A stretch of 64,000 nt of DNA from Alkalicoccus urumqiensis (GTDB lineage: Bacteria; Bacillota; Bacilli; Bacillales; Salisediminibacteriaceae): the NCBI RefSeq assembly GCF_002993335.1, contig NZ_PVNS01000013.1, forward strand, positions 28,471-92,470. The letters are read 5' to 3'. Below, piece by piece: positions 39,214 through 48,674 of the stretch. How positions within the stretch are numbered: the stretch's first letter is position 1; every line of letters begins with the position of its first letter. The notes below the pieces were generated by a model. The model saw only the letters and a program-made list of their open reading frames with translations, was not told the origin of the DNA and did no database searches. Made by a program: the position numbers and the translations under genes.

Positions 39214-39675
39214 TCAGGAAACCGACTCCAAGGATACGTGAACCGAAATGTCTCCGATTCCGGTCAGCATCGGCACGGTAATGAACGTTTTGGAGGAGCG
39301 GAATTTAGAAGAGCCTTCGTTGACGACCGGCGGGGTCACATCAATAATACAGTCTTCTTTGGACAGCTCCGTTGCCGTCGAGCCTGCCACCCAGTTGCCG
39401 AACTCCTGAATTGCACTCCATCCGATTTCATCCATTTCTTTAATTTCCATCCCGCCCATCATCGTACCGACGATGTTTTTCGCTGTTGCCGTATCAATCG
39501 AGCAGATAATCTGGCCGGTCAGCTCTCCGCTTACACCGAGAACGACCGCTACGTCATTACTGGGCACTGTTCCTCCGCCCGCCTGTGCTTTCTGTGGTGT
39601 CACTTCCACCTGAAAATGATCGGTCATAATACCTTTTGCTGCCCGGCAGACTGCGTTTATATGTGCTGCATTCAT
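39214..39675 (-). CDS. cheX: CheX-type chemotaxis phosphatase
   Basis: 153 residues from ATG 39675; an ATG at 39687 lies inside the ribosome site GAGAGGATG. CheX dephosphorylates CheY-P in the cytoplasm. The catalytic pair E91 and N94 is in SAIQEFGNWVAGSTATELS (ExxN), and GELTGQIICSID and NIVGTMMGG are typical of the fold. CheX has one such motif where CheC has two. It lies 13 bases after a DUF2225 gene. Other chemotaxis genes in the window are a receiver and a receptor 7 kb away. Confidence 0.85.
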   Translation of the reverse strand: MNAAHINAVCRAAKGIMTDHFQVEVTPQKAQAGGGTVPSNDVAVVLGVSGELTGQIICSIDTATAKNIVGTMMGGMEIKEMDEIGWSAIQEFGNWVAGSTATELSKEDCIIDVTPPVVNEGSSKFRSSKTFITVPMLTGIGDISVHVSLESVS

Positions 39676-39700
39676 CGATTGCTTCATCCTCTCGTATTCC

Positions 39701-40393
39701 TTATGCCTTTGATGTCGTGCGCGTTTCCTGCCACTGCTCTCTTGCCCGTTCCACCAGAGCAGGATGCAGGTCCTTTTCTTTATGCTGAAAAATTTTCGAG
39801 AAATACGTCCCGGCTTTCTGCGCTTCTTCCAGCTGCCGGTTGGTTTCCCCGAGAAGAAATAAAAGTGTCAGTTCATCCATATCGGTATCCTGAAAATCTC
39901 CACTCATGTAGGAAGCTTCATATTCAGAAGCGGCCAGACGGAGAAAGCGGCCGTTCTCTGTCTCTCCCTCCGCTGTTCGCTGAAGCATCCAGTGAAGTTT
40001 CAATGCTGCACCCGCTGTGACCGCATGCGGCTGTTCTGAAAACGACGCACAGTAAAGCGCCAGTTTCCAGCAGTGCACCGCCTGAATTTCTGTCCGCTCA
40101 CCGCCGAAATCTCTCGGTTCCCACTTGGAGGCTGCTTCCTCTGCGAAACGTTCAATCACGTCCGCTTTCCGCACGGGCAGAAAAGTTGCAGTAGATGCGT
40201 AGCCGCACTTCGAACAGACAGATACTTCGTAAAGAAGCGGATCAATGGATGGATCTTTGAACGTGCGGGAAAAATCCGCATGCACTTCCTTTACGCGGAG
40301 AAAACGGCTTCGGATCTGCATTGTCTTATAGGAAGACTGACACATACCGCAGGAGATCTGCACGGGATAAAATGGTGTTACCGCATCACTCAT
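39701..40393 (-). CDS. DUF2225 family protein
   Basis: 230 residues from ATG 40393, which spaces better from AGGAGGCTG than ATG 40399. Two CxxC pairs, ISCGMCQ and SVCSKCGYAS, probably hold one zinc. The rest is a helical, TPR-like body (LLFLLGETNRQLEEAQKAGTYFSKIF). The family is common in Firmicutes and has no established function. It is the first gene of a two-gene unit with cheX, which hints at a signalling role but proves nothing. Confidence 0.85.
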   Translation of the reverse strand: MSDAVTPFYPVQISCGMCQSSYKTMQIRSRFLRVKEVHADFSRTFKDPSIDPLLYEVSVCSKCGYASTATFLPVRKADVIERFAEEAASKWEPRDFGGERTEIQAVHCWKLALYCASFSEQPHAVTAGAALKLHWMLQRTAEGETENGRFLRLAASEYEASYMSGDFQDTDMDELTLLFLLGETNRQLEEAQKAGTYFSKIFQHKEKDLHPALVERAREQWQETRTTSKA

Positions 40394-40399
40394 CGACAT

Positions 40400-40890
40400 C
40401 AGCCTCCTAAAATCGTATCGTTTACATCCTTATAACTAGTATAAAGGACTCTTAAGTAAAGGGAAAGAGAAATTATTTTTTCTTTCGGGACTTATTTCAT
40501 TATATGCCTCAGCAGCAGCATAAAACAAAAGTCATATATATCAGCCCAGCTTTGCTGATCCGCAGTAAAATAAACCAGGCAGAAACCGACTGGTCTTAAA
40601 AGCAAAGAGACGTTTGTTGAACAGGTACCCGCTTTCTGCCTGCACCTGCAGCCGTGCGCGTTCCGGAGGGAATCTGACAAGCGGAAGCGCCCTGGTCACC
40701 AGCGAGCCGTCCCGAAAGCTGATCTTCGCTTTCTTCGGCAGGGGTGTAGGAACCTCGAGCGAGTGGGCACTGCAGCCGGGTAGCGGTAAAGCTCTATCAA
40801 CAGAAACAAACGGTAAATGGAACAGAACACTGAAATGCTGCAGCCCTTGGCATAACTGCTTGAATGAGGCTTTGAATTTTATACATTCTT
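40400..40890. other. Gene-free block with possible folded RNA or decayed element
   Basis: About 490 bases without an ORF that has a ribosome site. The left part is AT-rich and probably holds the leftward promoter of the DUF2225 unit. From about 40560 to 40790 the composition turns GC-rich and structured: GGCAGAAA (near 40580) and TTTCTGCC (near 40634) pair, and CTGGTCACCAG (40691-40701) is a perfect inverted repeat. A 108-codon plus-strand frame (40614-40940) is open but lacks a start signal and has no domain. Confidence 0.4.
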
Positions 40891-40898
40891 ACCTACAA

Positions 40899-40935
40899 AA
40901 AAGGTTCCAGCGCTGTAAAAACGCTGGAACCTTTT
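40899..40935. terminator. Terminator of the nucleoside transporter operon
   Basis: AAAAGGTTCCAGCG (40899-40912) and CGCTGGAACCTTTT (40922-40935), 14-base stem, T-rich on both sides. Confidence 0.88.
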
Positions 40936-40959
40936 CATAATAGAAATTTTCGTATCGAA

Positions 40960-41925
40960 TTAACGGCTTCCTTTTGTATATGGCTGATTCAGCGCCTTCG
41001 GAGGTTCTGCTTTGCCAACGAATCCGGCAAGTGCAAAGATCGTTAAGACGTAAGGCAGAATCAGGAACCAGATCTGCGGAATTGCGGAGAGTCCCGGCAG
41101 CTGCTGGGCTGACGTACTGAGGGCCATCGCAAGTCCGAAGAAGATGGCAGCACCCATAGCGCCAAACGGTGTCCACTTACCGAATATCAAGGCTGCAAGT
41201 GCCATGAATCCCTGGCCGACGATTGTACCTCCGGCGAAGTTTCCGGCGATCGTAATCGCGTAAACCGCACCACCGGCACCACCTAGTGCACCACTCATCA
41301 TTACCCCGATATAGCGTGTACGGAGAACTTTGATTCCCATCGTATCCGCTGCCATCGGATGTTCACCGACAGAACGGAGACGCAGGCCGAATGGTGTTTT
41401 AAAGACGACGAACCAGACGATAACAACGATGAGTATCGCAACGTACGTCGTAGCATACACGCGGTCAAACAGCATTGGTCCAATAATTGGAATATCACTC
41501 AGAATTGGAATCGGTGTCCGGAACAAACGCTCGGAAATGGTATCTGTCTGACCCCGGTCAAATATTTCCCGCGTCAGGAAAACGGTGAGACCAAGCGCCA
41601 GGAAGTTCAGCGCAACACCACTGACGATCTGATCACCACGGAATGAAATGGAGACAACTGCGTGAATGAGAGAGAAAATGGCTCCGATGACAACAGCGAA
41701 CAAAATTCCGAACCACGGTGAAGCGGCGCCAAAGCCGAAGGACTCAAACATCAGCGTACCGACAATACCGCCGAACGCCCCCATAACCATAAGACCTTCC
41801 AGACCAATGTTTACGACACCGGAACGTTCACTGAACAATCCGCCCATTGCTGTAAGCATCAGAGGAGCCGCTGCAATTAAGGCAGCAGGGACAATCGTCA
41901 CTAAAATTTGATAAAGTACATCCAT
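40960..41925 (-). CDS. nupQ: Nucleoside ABC transporter permease (NupQ/YufQ-like)
   Basis: 321 residues, eight or so hydrophobic spans, BPD_transp_2 family. ERSGVVNIGLEGLMVMGAF near the N-terminus is the family signature. Together with NupP it forms the membrane channel of a guanosine/nucleoside importer of the BmpA class. It starts three bases after nupP and ends the operon. Residue number and gene order match B. subtilis yufQ. Confidence 0.9.
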   Translation of the reverse strand: MDVLYQILVTIVPAALIAAAPLMLTAMGGLFSERSGVVNIGLEGLMVMGAFGGIVGTLMFESFGFGAASPWFGILFAVVIGAIFSLIHAVVSISFRGDQIVSGVALNFLALGLTVFLTREIFDRGQTDTISERLFRTPIPILSDIPIIGPMLFDRVYATTYVAILIVVIVWFVVFKTPFGLRLRSVGEHPMAADTMGIKVLRTRYIGVMMSGALGGAGGAVYAITIAGNFAGGTIVGQGFMALAALIFGKWTPFGAMGAAIFFGLAMALSTSAQQLPGLSAIPQIWFLILPYVLTIFALAGFVGKAEPPKALNQPYTKGSR

Positions 41926-41928
41926 GAT

Positions 41929-42990
41929 TTATTTCTCCCCCTTCCTGCTTGCAATCCGATCGATTGCCCAGCGGATAACATAACCGGAAGCGACGAAGAA
42001 AATAATCAGTGCGATCACAATTTCAACCAGCTCCGGCGAAACGCCTGCCGTCGCCTGCATCATGTTGGCGCCCTGCTGCAGACCACCGAACAGGAACGCA
42101 GCCAGGAAAATACCAATCGATGTGCTGGCTCCGAGAAGGGCAACGGCGATGCCGTCAAATCCGATGTTGGTAAATGCCGGTAGAATGTTGGCATATCCAT
42201 ATGTGCCCAGGCCTACCATCGCTCCGCCGGCACCGGCAAACGCACCGGAGATAGTCATCGACAGAACGATGTTTCCTTTAACACTCATACCCGCGTACAT
42301 TGAGGCATTTTTATTATAGCCGACGGAACGAAGCTCAAATCCGCGCTTCATTTTCCAGAGAATAAACCACATCACGACACAGGCGGCAGCTGCAATGAAA
42401 AAGCCCCAGTGTAGACGCGAGAAGTTTGTCAGCTCCGAAAGGAATGTGGACTCGAGCGATGCAGATTCATTAACGATGGCAGTCCGCTGGCCGGATTCGA
42501 GAAAATACGTCCGGATCAGCGAGTTGGTAACGTGCATCGCAATATAGTTCATCATGATCGTAACGATAACTTCGTGTACCTCAAAGCGGGCTTTTAGGAA
42601 GCCCGGTACCGCACCCCATAGAGCTCCGGCAAGGGCGCCTGCTGCAATGGCGAACGGAATATGAATAAGCGTCGGCAGGTCGACAACAATTCCCGCGATA
42701 ACAGCCGTAAACCATCCGACAATCAGCTGTCCTTCAACACCGATATTTAACAATCCGGCCCGAAAGGCAAATGCTACTGCCAGTCCAGAGAAAATGAGCG
42801 GCGTCATCCGCTGCAGCGTTTCCCCGAAATCATAAGGGGTACCGAAAATACCTGAAACGAGTGCTGCATACCCGGTAATAGGGTTGTTTCCGCTCAGCAC
42901 CATAATAACTGCTCCGGCTAGAAAAGCGAGCAGGATGGAAATGATCGGGATTAACAGCCCCATCCATTTAGTTCTTACTGCATCCATCAT
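41929..42990 (-). CDS. nupP: Nucleoside ABC transporter permease (NupP/YufP-like)
   Basis: 353 residues, hydrophobic throughout, with FRAGLLNIGVEGQLIVGWF corresponding to the family signature. ATG 42990 overlaps the nupO stop as ATGA, which couples their translation. Partner permease of NupQ in the membrane. Confidence 0.9.
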   Translation of the reverse strand: MMDAVRTKWMGLLIPIISILLAFLAGAVIMVLSGNNPITGYAALVSGIFGTPYDFGETLQRMTPLIFSGLAVAFAFRAGLLNIGVEGQLIVGWFTAVIAGIVVDLPTLIHIPFAIAAGALAGALWGAVPGFLKARFEVHEVIVTIMMNYIAMHVTNSLIRTYFLESGQRTAIVNESASLESTFLSELTNFSRLHWGFFIAAAACVVMWFILWKMKRGFELRSVGYNKNASMYAGMSVKGNIVLSMTISGAFAGAGGAMVGLGTYGYANILPAFTNIGFDGIAVALLGASTSIGIFLAAFLFGGLQQGANMMQATAGVSPELVEIVIALIIFFVASGYVIRWAIDRIASRKGEK

Positions 42991-44516
42991 GTCGTAGCTT
43001 CACCTGCTTCCTTTTGCCCCCCGGCCATAAGCAGGCCGAGCTCCTGTTCATCTGTCTGGTCGGCTTCGACGACTTCGACAATTTTTCCTTCATAGATTAC
43101 AGCAATTTTATCACTGACGTTCAGAACTTCATCCAGCTCAAGAGATACGAGAAGTACCGCGCGGCCTTTGTCGCGCTCTTCTACAAGCTTGGAATGGATG
43201 AACTCAATAGCCCCGACATCGAGTCCGCGTGTCGGCTGTGCTGCAATTAACAAGTCCGGGGAACGGTCTATTTCCCGGGCAATAATTGCTTTCTGCTGGT
43301 TTCCGCCGGAAAGTGAACGGGCCGGAGTTTTCTCATGAGGAGTACGGACATCGTATTCCTCGATAAGTTCTTTTGCTTTTTCATACATTTTGTTGTAATT
43401 TAAAATACCTTTATTGGAAAAAGGTTTCTGGTAATACGTCTGCAGGAGAATGTTCTCCCCGATCGTAAAGTCCAGTACCAGCCCATGTTTGTGGCGGTCC
43501 TGAGGAATATGTCCGACACCCGCTTCCGTCACTTTCCGGGGTTTATACTTGGATGTTTCCGAGCCGGAAATGGAGATTTTCCCCGACTTCACCGGACGGA
43601 GCCCGGTCAATGCTTCAATCAGCTCTGTCTGGCCGTTACCGTCCACGCCGGCGAGGCCAACAATCTCTCCGGCCCGGACCTGAAGATTTAAGTGATCAAC
43701 GATGTCGTATTTGCGGGCATCCTCGACAACGAGATCCTGCACATCCAGGACGACGTCTTTCGGTGATGCAGGTGTTTTCTCTACCGAGAAGTTTACTTCG
43801 CGGCCGACCATCATTTCAGCGAGGCTGCTTTCCGTAGCCCCTTCCACATCGACGGTGCCGATGCCCTGTCCGCGGCGTATAACCGTACAGCGGTCGCAGA
43901 CTTGAAGAATTTCCTTCAATTTATGTGTAATGAGAATGATCGATTTTCCTTCATTGATGAGGTTATGCATAATGTTAATTAATTCTTTAATTTCCTGCGG
44001 TGTTAAGGAAGCCGTAGGCTCGTCAAAAATGAGAATTTCCGCTCCGCGGTACAGCGTCTTTAAGATTTCCACGCGCTGCTGCATGCCGACGGAAATATCC
44101 TCAATTTTCGCTTTCGGGTCCACCCGGAGCCCGTAGCGGTCGGAGATTTCCTGAACATCCTTCTCTGCTTTTTTTAAATTCACGGCCCCTCTTCTTGTCG
44201 GTTCACTGCCGAGAATAATGTTTTCTGTGACGGTAAAATTCTGCACGAGCATAAAATGCTGGTGAACCATGCCGATACCGAGGTCATTCGCTTTGTTCGG
44301 GTCATTAATTTCGACTTGTTCGCCGCGGACTTTAATCTCGCCGCGCTCCGGTTGATACAGGCCGAACAAGACGTTCATTAACGTCGACTTCCCAGCACCA
44401 TTCTCTCCCAGCAGCGCATGAATTTCGCCTTGTTTGACCTGCAGCGTAATGTTGTCGTTCGCAACGATTCCTGGGAATTCTTTGCGTATGTTATTCATTT
44501 CAATTACATAATCCAC
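42987..44516 (-). CDS. nupO: Nucleoside ABC transporter ATP-binding protein (NupO/YufO-like)
   Basis: 509 residues from GTG 44516; AGGAG lies nine bases upstream, and the TTG at 44525 is inside that site. Two ABC domains in one chain. The first has Walker A GENGAGKST, a signature-like SVGMQQRVEIL and Walker B ILIFDEPTA. The second has a weak P-loop (GVDGNGQTEL) and signature SLSGGNQQKAIIARE. This asymmetry is normal for sugar- and nucleoside-type ABC ATPases. It energises NupPQ at the cytoplasmic face. Confidence 0.93.
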   Translation of the reverse strand: MDYVIEMNNIRKEFPGIVANDNITLQVKQGEIHALLGENGAGKSTLMNVLFGLYQPERGEIKVRGEQVEINDPNKANDLGIGMVHQHFMLVQNFTVTENIILGSEPTRRGAVNLKKAEKDVQEISDRYGLRVDPKAKIEDISVGMQQRVEILKTLYRGAEILIFDEPTASLTPQEIKELINIMHNLINEGKSIILITHKLKEILQVCDRCTVIRRGQGIGTVDVEGATESSLAEMMVGREVNFSVEKTPASPKDVVLDVQDLVVEDARKYDIVDHLNLQVRAGEIVGLAGVDGNGQTELIEALTGLRPVKSGKISISGSETSKYKPRKVTEAGVGHIPQDRHKHGLVLDFTIGENILLQTYYQKPFSNKGILNYNKMYEKAKELIEEYDVRTPHEKTPARSLSGGNQQKAIIAREIDRSPDLLIAAQPTRGLDVGAIEFIHSKLVEERDKGRAVLLVSLELDEVLNVSDKIAVIYEGKIVEVVEADQTDEQELGLLMAGGQKEAGEATT

Positions 44517-44620
44517 GGTTAACAACTCCTATCAGAATCGTCAAGCTGTCATTCTAATGACCTATCAGAATCATCATTTTTTGTCGAATGAAGCAAAAAA
44601 AAGACAGATGGGGATATAAA

Positions 44621-44655
44621 CAAAGGCTAGTCAGGATACTAGCCTTTGTCCCCAT
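44621..44655 (-). terminator. Hairpin between nupN and nupO
   Basis: CAAAGGCTAGT (minus, 44649-44639) pairs with ACTAGCCTTTG (44631-44621), followed by TTTATAT. It probably ends most transcripts after the binding-protein gene, so that NupN is made in excess over the rest. Confidence 0.75.
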
Positions 44656-44666
44656 GCTTCTATTAA

Positions 44667-45911
44667 TTATTCAGCTGTAGCGTCAAAAGATTCGTACTCT
44701 TCGTCTGTCTGCGGCACTTCGATCTCACCGTCGATGATCATCTGCTCATACTCTGCAACAGCGTCGAGTGCTTCCTGGGAAACATTGTCCTGTGTTTCTG
44801 CAATGCCTACACCATCGTCTTCAAGAGAGAATACGAGGTTCTCGCCGCCCGGGAAGTTTCCGTTCATCGTTTCTTCAGACACGGTGTAAACAGCCTGGTC
44901 TACACGCTTAACCATAGAAGTCAGGATAACGTTTCCGTCACTCCAGTCTCCTTCAGTAAGAGCCTGGTCCTGGTCGACACCGATTGCCCATACTGTTTCG
45001 CCGCTTTCGTTACGGTCAATGGCTTCTGTAAAGAGACCGTTTCCTGTTCCGCCCGCAGCATGATAGATAATGTCTGCGCCGTTGGAGTACATCGTATCGG
45101 CAATGTTCTGTCCTGTTGCTGCATCGTTAAAGTCCTGTGCATACTGTGTTGCGATTTCGATTTCCGGATCAACAAACTCAACGCCTGCTTTAAATCCGCT
45201 TTCGAATTTTTTGATCAGTTCACTTTCCACGCCGCCGATAAAGCCGACTTCGTTTGTTTCTGTGTGCATCGCTGCGATGGCACCAACAAGGAAAGAGCCT
45301 TCGTGCTCAGCGAATGTAAGGCTTGCGAGGTTATCGATCGGATTGCCATCATCGTCTGTAACAACTTCATCGACAATAGCAAAACTCTGATCCGGGTTCT
45401 GCTGCGCTACTTCGCGGATATCATCCGCCATCAGGAAGCCGATCGCAAATGTAATATCTACACCTTCACGTGCAAGCTGCTGCAGGTTCGGCAGGTAGTC
45501 TGCTGCAGAGCCGGACTGAATGTAGTCAACGTCTGCTGCCGGGTAATCTTCACCGAACTGTGTAAGACCTGCCCATGCAGATTCGTTAAAGGAGCGGTCA
45601 TCAACACCGCCGACGTCAGTAACCATTTTCGAAGAGAAGCCTTCACCATCGCCGGAAGCTTCGCCTCCGCCGTTGTTTCCTTCGTTTCCTGCTTCATTTT
45701 CGCCGCCCTCGTTATCTTCGGCCGGCTCTTCTTCGTTGCCACCTGCGTTGTTTTCTGCAGGCTCTTCTTCGTTTCCGGCCGCATTGTTTTCCCCGCCGCC
45801 GTTGTTGTTCACTTCTGTTGTGTTGCCTTCATTGTTTCCATCGCCGCAGGCCGCAAGAAGCATACCGGAAGCAAGCACGGATGAAAGCAGTACCATTTTA
45901 CTCTTTTTCAT
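44667..45911 (-). CDS. nupN: Nucleoside-binding lipoprotein, BmpA/Med family (NupN/YufN-like)
   Basis: 414 residues; ATG 45911 after AAGGGGGATTATTGTT. A lipoprotein signal ends at LLAACGDG (Cys near 22), then comes a linker of about 70 residues made almost only of Asn, Gly, Glu, Ala and Pro with imperfect repeats (AGNEEEPAENNAGGNEEEPAE). The BmpA fold follows: SKMVTDVGGVDDRSFNESAW, FAIGFLMADDIREVAQQNPDQ, VGFIGGVESELIKKFESGFKAG, IIYHAAGGTGNGLF. It captures nucleosides outside the membrane for NupOPQ. The long acidic spacer is unusual for YufN and fits a saline surface. Confidence 0.92.
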   Translation of the reverse strand: MKKSKMVLLSSVLASGMLLAACGDGNNEGNTTEVNNNGGGENNAAGNEEEPAENNAGGNEEEPAEDNEGGENEAGNEGNNGGGEASGDGEGFSSKMVTDVGGVDDRSFNESAWAGLTQFGEDYPAADVDYIQSGSAADYLPNLQQLAREGVDITFAIGFLMADDIREVAQQNPDQSFAIVDEVVTDDDGNPIDNLASLTFAEHEGSFLVGAIAAMHTETNEVGFIGGVESELIKKFESGFKAGVEFVDPEIEIATQYAQDFNDAATGQNIADTMYSNGADIIYHAAGGTGNGLFTEAIDRNESGETVWAIGVDQDQALTEGDWSDGNVILTSMVKRVDQAVYTVSEETMNGNFPGGENLVFSLEDDGVGIAETQDNVSQEALDAVAEYEQMIIDGEIEVPQTDEEYESFDATAE

Positions 45912-45941
45912 AACAATAATCCCCCTTGAAAAAATTGATAT

Positions 45942-45970
45942 AATTTAGCTTTTATCTCCACTTATGTAAA
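45942..45970 (-). promoter_or_regulatory. Predicted nupN promoter
   Basis: Minus strand TTTACA (45970-45965), 17 bases, TAAATT (45947-45942). Confidence 0.5.
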
Positions 45971-46300
45971 GAAGATAAAAACTCTGACACCATTATGCCA
46001 CATTATCTAAAAAAATATAATCGTAAAAACGCTCCCAAGTGAGAAATATTTCACACGTTTGATGTCTGACCTCTCAAATCGTCAAAGTTTTCACTCTTGT
46101 TAACGTTTTCTCGATGTGTTGAATTCAATATACCACTTTCTATCTAATTAATAAATACATTTTGGACAATTTTTCAGATAAAAATGAAATTAATTAAATA
46201 ATCTGACGGTGCATGCCATTAATTCATTTTTCTAATTATTTGCACATAACTGCCGGTCTTCATGTTACAATACGAAAAAGTCCAAAAAGGATGTGACTGC
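45971..46300. other. AT-rich control region between nupN and the receiver gene
   Basis: No gene is seen. The 10-base palindrome GAAATATTTC (46044-46053) is flanked by GTGA and ACAC, and ATTTTTCAGATAAAA near 46170 matches the CodY box AATTTTCWGAAAATT at 11 of 15 positions. CodY controls the related B. subtilis operon, so the second is plausible but weak. Confidence 0.35.
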
Positions 46301-46708
46301 ATGCTTTCTGCTCTGGTATGTGATAATTCTCCACTTCTCAGAAAAGAAATCTCCCTGCTTTTACAGGACAAAGGGTTTACTGAAATTCTGGAAGCGTCCG
46401 ATGGGCCCGAGGCGCTCCGCGTTTTTAATACGCACCGAGTTGATCTGGTCGTGATGGATATCATCCTTCCGAAACAGGACGGAATCTCTGTCTTAAAAGA
46501 AGTAATGGAAATTCAGCGTAATCTTCCCGTTATTATGACGTCCTCCTGTTCCCAGGGGTCCCACCTGAGACGGACACGGTTTCTTGGCGCTGCCGCGTAC
46601 ATTCAAAAACCGATTACCGCCGGAAAAATGACGGAGGCGCTGGATGCAGCAGCGCTGGCACAGCTTGAGCCGGAAGTTCATGCTTCTTCCACAGCCGGTG
46701 GTAAATAA
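46301..46708 (+). CDS. Stand-alone response regulator receiver protein (CheY-like)
   Basis: 135 residues from ATG 46301 with AAAAAGGATGTGACTGC upstream; the frame is open to 46262 without a site. A single receiver domain: acidic residue D8, phospho-acceptor D53 (VVMDIILP), T80 (IMTSSC) and K103 (YIQKPI). The usual pair of N-terminal acids is reduced to CD in VCDNS. There is no output domain, and the last 20 residues are a loose tail. It converges on a chemoreceptor gene, so a chemotaxis role is likely but not shown. Confidence 0.82.
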   Translation: MLSALVCDNSPLLRKEISLLLQDKGFTEILEASDGPEALRVFNTHRVDLVVMDIILPKQDGISVLKEVMEIQRNLPVIMTSSCSQGSHLRRTRFLGAAAYIQKPITAGKMTEALDAAALAQLEPEVHASSTAGGK

Positions 46709-46728
46709 GAAAATAAGAAAATACCAGC

Positions 46729-46757
46729 AGAGGCTGCCCCTTTCCGGGACAGCCTCT
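46729..46757. terminator. Terminator between the receiver gene and the chemoreceptor gene
   Basis: AGAGGCTGCCCC (46729-46740) and GGGACAGCCTCT (46746-46757) with one mismatch. Confidence 0.65.
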
Positions 46758-46785
46758 CTCATGTTCCACCACAGTATTTATACTC

Positions 46786-48576
46786 TCAGCTTGTTTTTCT
46801 TTCTTCTTCCATTCCCATTTCTTCTTCAGCTTCTTCTGCTTCCCATTCTTCCTGCTCCTCCATTTTTTCCTCCGGCGCTTCATACTGGGCTGTCAGTGCC
46901 TCGAGCTCCTCTGTGGTGCGGCGGAGCTCTTCTGTCTGCTGCGCCACCTCAGACACTTGATTCTGCTGCTGCTCCATCGTATAGGCGACTCCGGCAATTT
47001 CTTTAGCGGCTTCTGCAGAGGTACCCGCTGCTTTTTCTATCAGCCCGTTCATCTGCCCGGACTGTTCGTTTACTTCATTAACTGAAGTGTCGTTTTCATG
47101 CACCATCTGCTGCATTTGTTGTATATTCCGTGAGATTTCTTCAAAGAATGCGCCCATTTCATGAATGTACTGCACACCGGTATTCGTTTCGTCACGCCCG
47201 CTCTGCAGCGTCGTCTGAACAAATTCGGTATCAGACTGCATTTTATTTACGATCGATGTAATTTCGGTGACAGCAACGCTGACGCCTTCCGACAGCTTGC
47301 GGATTTCTTCCGCCACAACGGAGAATCCCCGGCCGTGCTGACCGGCACGTGCTGCTTCAATGGAAGCATTCAGCGCGAGAAGGTTCGTCTGATCGGCGAT
47401 TTCTTTAATTGTATTGACGAAGTTTGTAATTTCTTTAGAGCGGTCGCCGAGTGCATGCACACTGTCAGAGGAGTCCGTAACCATTTTCTGGACCCGCTCC
47501 ATCTGCGAAACCGTATCCTCCATTTTTTTATTGCCATCTCCGGTAATACTGCTGATGGCACCTGCCGACTCAATCAGGGATCCGCTCCGCTCCTTTAACG
47601 CTTCCAGTTCTTCTGTGTAAATTTTCATACTGGACGTTACATTTTGAAACGACTCCGACTGATCATCCATTTTATACAGCAGTTTTTCAAGTGCCTCGTA
47701 TGTATCTTTAGAGCTCGACTGGACACCACTTGCAAAGGATGTGAGAAATTCCGTTTTCTCATGAACATTCATGGATGTTTTCTGAAGGTGGTCCATCGTC
47801 TCAGCGAGCCTTGCTTTCAATTCATCCAGAACGTGGGAAACTGAAGCCAGCTCATCCCGGCCCGGATCCTGAATTGCAGGTTCATGCAGCGACCCTTCCA
47901 TGATCTTGCTGCTGTAAGCTTTAATGCGTGCAAACCGGCGCTTGATACCTCGGTTAATGAGAAGAAGCAGCGCGCTCGAGACAACAAGTGATACGGTAAA
48001 CAGGACGATGAGCAGGGTGGAACTCTCGGTGAGACTCGTTGAGGTGGACTGCGCGGCTGCTTGACGCTCCGCTGTTACCATGTCCCCAAGCTGCTGCAGG
48101 GCATAGACGTTTCGTTCTTTGATCGTCTGGGCACGGTTCACCATCACTTCGATAAATGTCAGGTTGCTCTCATCACCGGCAACATCCTGCAGCTGACCGA
48201 AAAAGAGCTCATTCAGCTGGGCATCGTTTTCGATAATCAGACCGACGAGATTCTGCATCTCCTCGGTATCCAGATAAGGTTCTATTTCATTAAACAGGGC
48301 CTGGAATTCCTCCCCGTTCGCCTCAAATGCAGTCTGTGTATCTTCGGACGGAAAAAATGCATAGTCCAGAACCAGTGCATACTGTTCTTCAAACAGCTGG
48401 GACATCTCGGAAAGCATCATGGAACGATCCCCGCTCCGCTCCATTTCACCGACATCCGAGCGGACATCATTCAATGCAAAGGTGACAAACAGTGCGGAAC
48501 ACAAAAACAAAACGAGCGTAAATAAAAACACTAAACCGTATTTAGACGTTAACGTAAGTCGATGAAGCCATCCCAT
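46786..48576 (-). CDS. Methyl-accepting chemotaxis protein
   Basis: 596 residues from ATG 48576, better spaced from GGGGGA than ATG 48582. Span 1 at about residues 12-35, an extracytoplasmic helical sensor of about 150 residues, span 2 at about 190-212, a HAMP linker, then the signalling domain. The hairpin tip reads [41 protein letters not shown], shown here by its ends IKEIADQTN and [11 protein letters not shown]. The last 30 residues are almost all Glu with Met and Trp, an acidic tail not usual in MCPs. It would control CheA at the pole. Ligand unknown. Confidence 0.92.
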   Translation of the reverse strand: MGWLHRLTLTSKYGLVFLFTLVLFLCSALFVTFALNDVRSDVGEMERSGDRSMMLSEMSQLFEEQYALVLDYAFFPSEDTQTAFEANGEEFQALFNEIEPYLDTEEMQNLVGLIIENDAQLNELFFGQLQDVAGDESNLTFIEVMVNRAQTIKERNVYALQQLGDMVTAERQAAAQSTSTSLTESSTLLIVLFTVSLVVSSALLLLINRGIKRRFARIKAYSSKIMEGSLHEPAIQDPGRDELASVSHVLDELKARLAETMDHLQKTSMNVHEKTEFLTSFASGVQSSSKDTYEALEKLLYKMDDQSESFQNVTSSMKIYTEELEALKERSGSLIESAGAISSITGDGNKKMEDTVSQMERVQKMVTDSSDSVHALGDRSKEITNFVNTIKEIADQTNLLALNASIEAARAGQHGRGFSVVAEEIRKLSEGVSVAVTEITSIVNKMQSDTEFVQTTLQSGRDETNTGVQYIHEMGAFFEEISRNIQQMQQMVHENDTSVNEVNEQSGQMNGLIEKAAGTSAEAAKEIAGVAYTMEQQQNQVSEVAQQTEELRRTTEELEALTAQYEAPEEKMEEQEEWEAEEAEEEMGMEEERKTS

Positions 48577-48674
48577 GTACATCGTCCCCCTGACCCATAT
48601 ATGAAATCGTTCTCATTATATCATCAGGACCAAAGTATGTATATAAATTTTCTGAAAAAAGTAATTAGTCCCAG

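Noticed and set aside
40614..40940. A 108-codon plus-strand frame in the gap before nupQ
   Set aside because: No ribosome site, no recognisable domain, and it runs into the nupQ terminator.
45912..46260. A guanine-type purine riboswitch upstream of nupN
   Set aside because: The conserved loop sequences and the closing TATA stem are not found on the minus strand; only a weak CodY-like site is seen.
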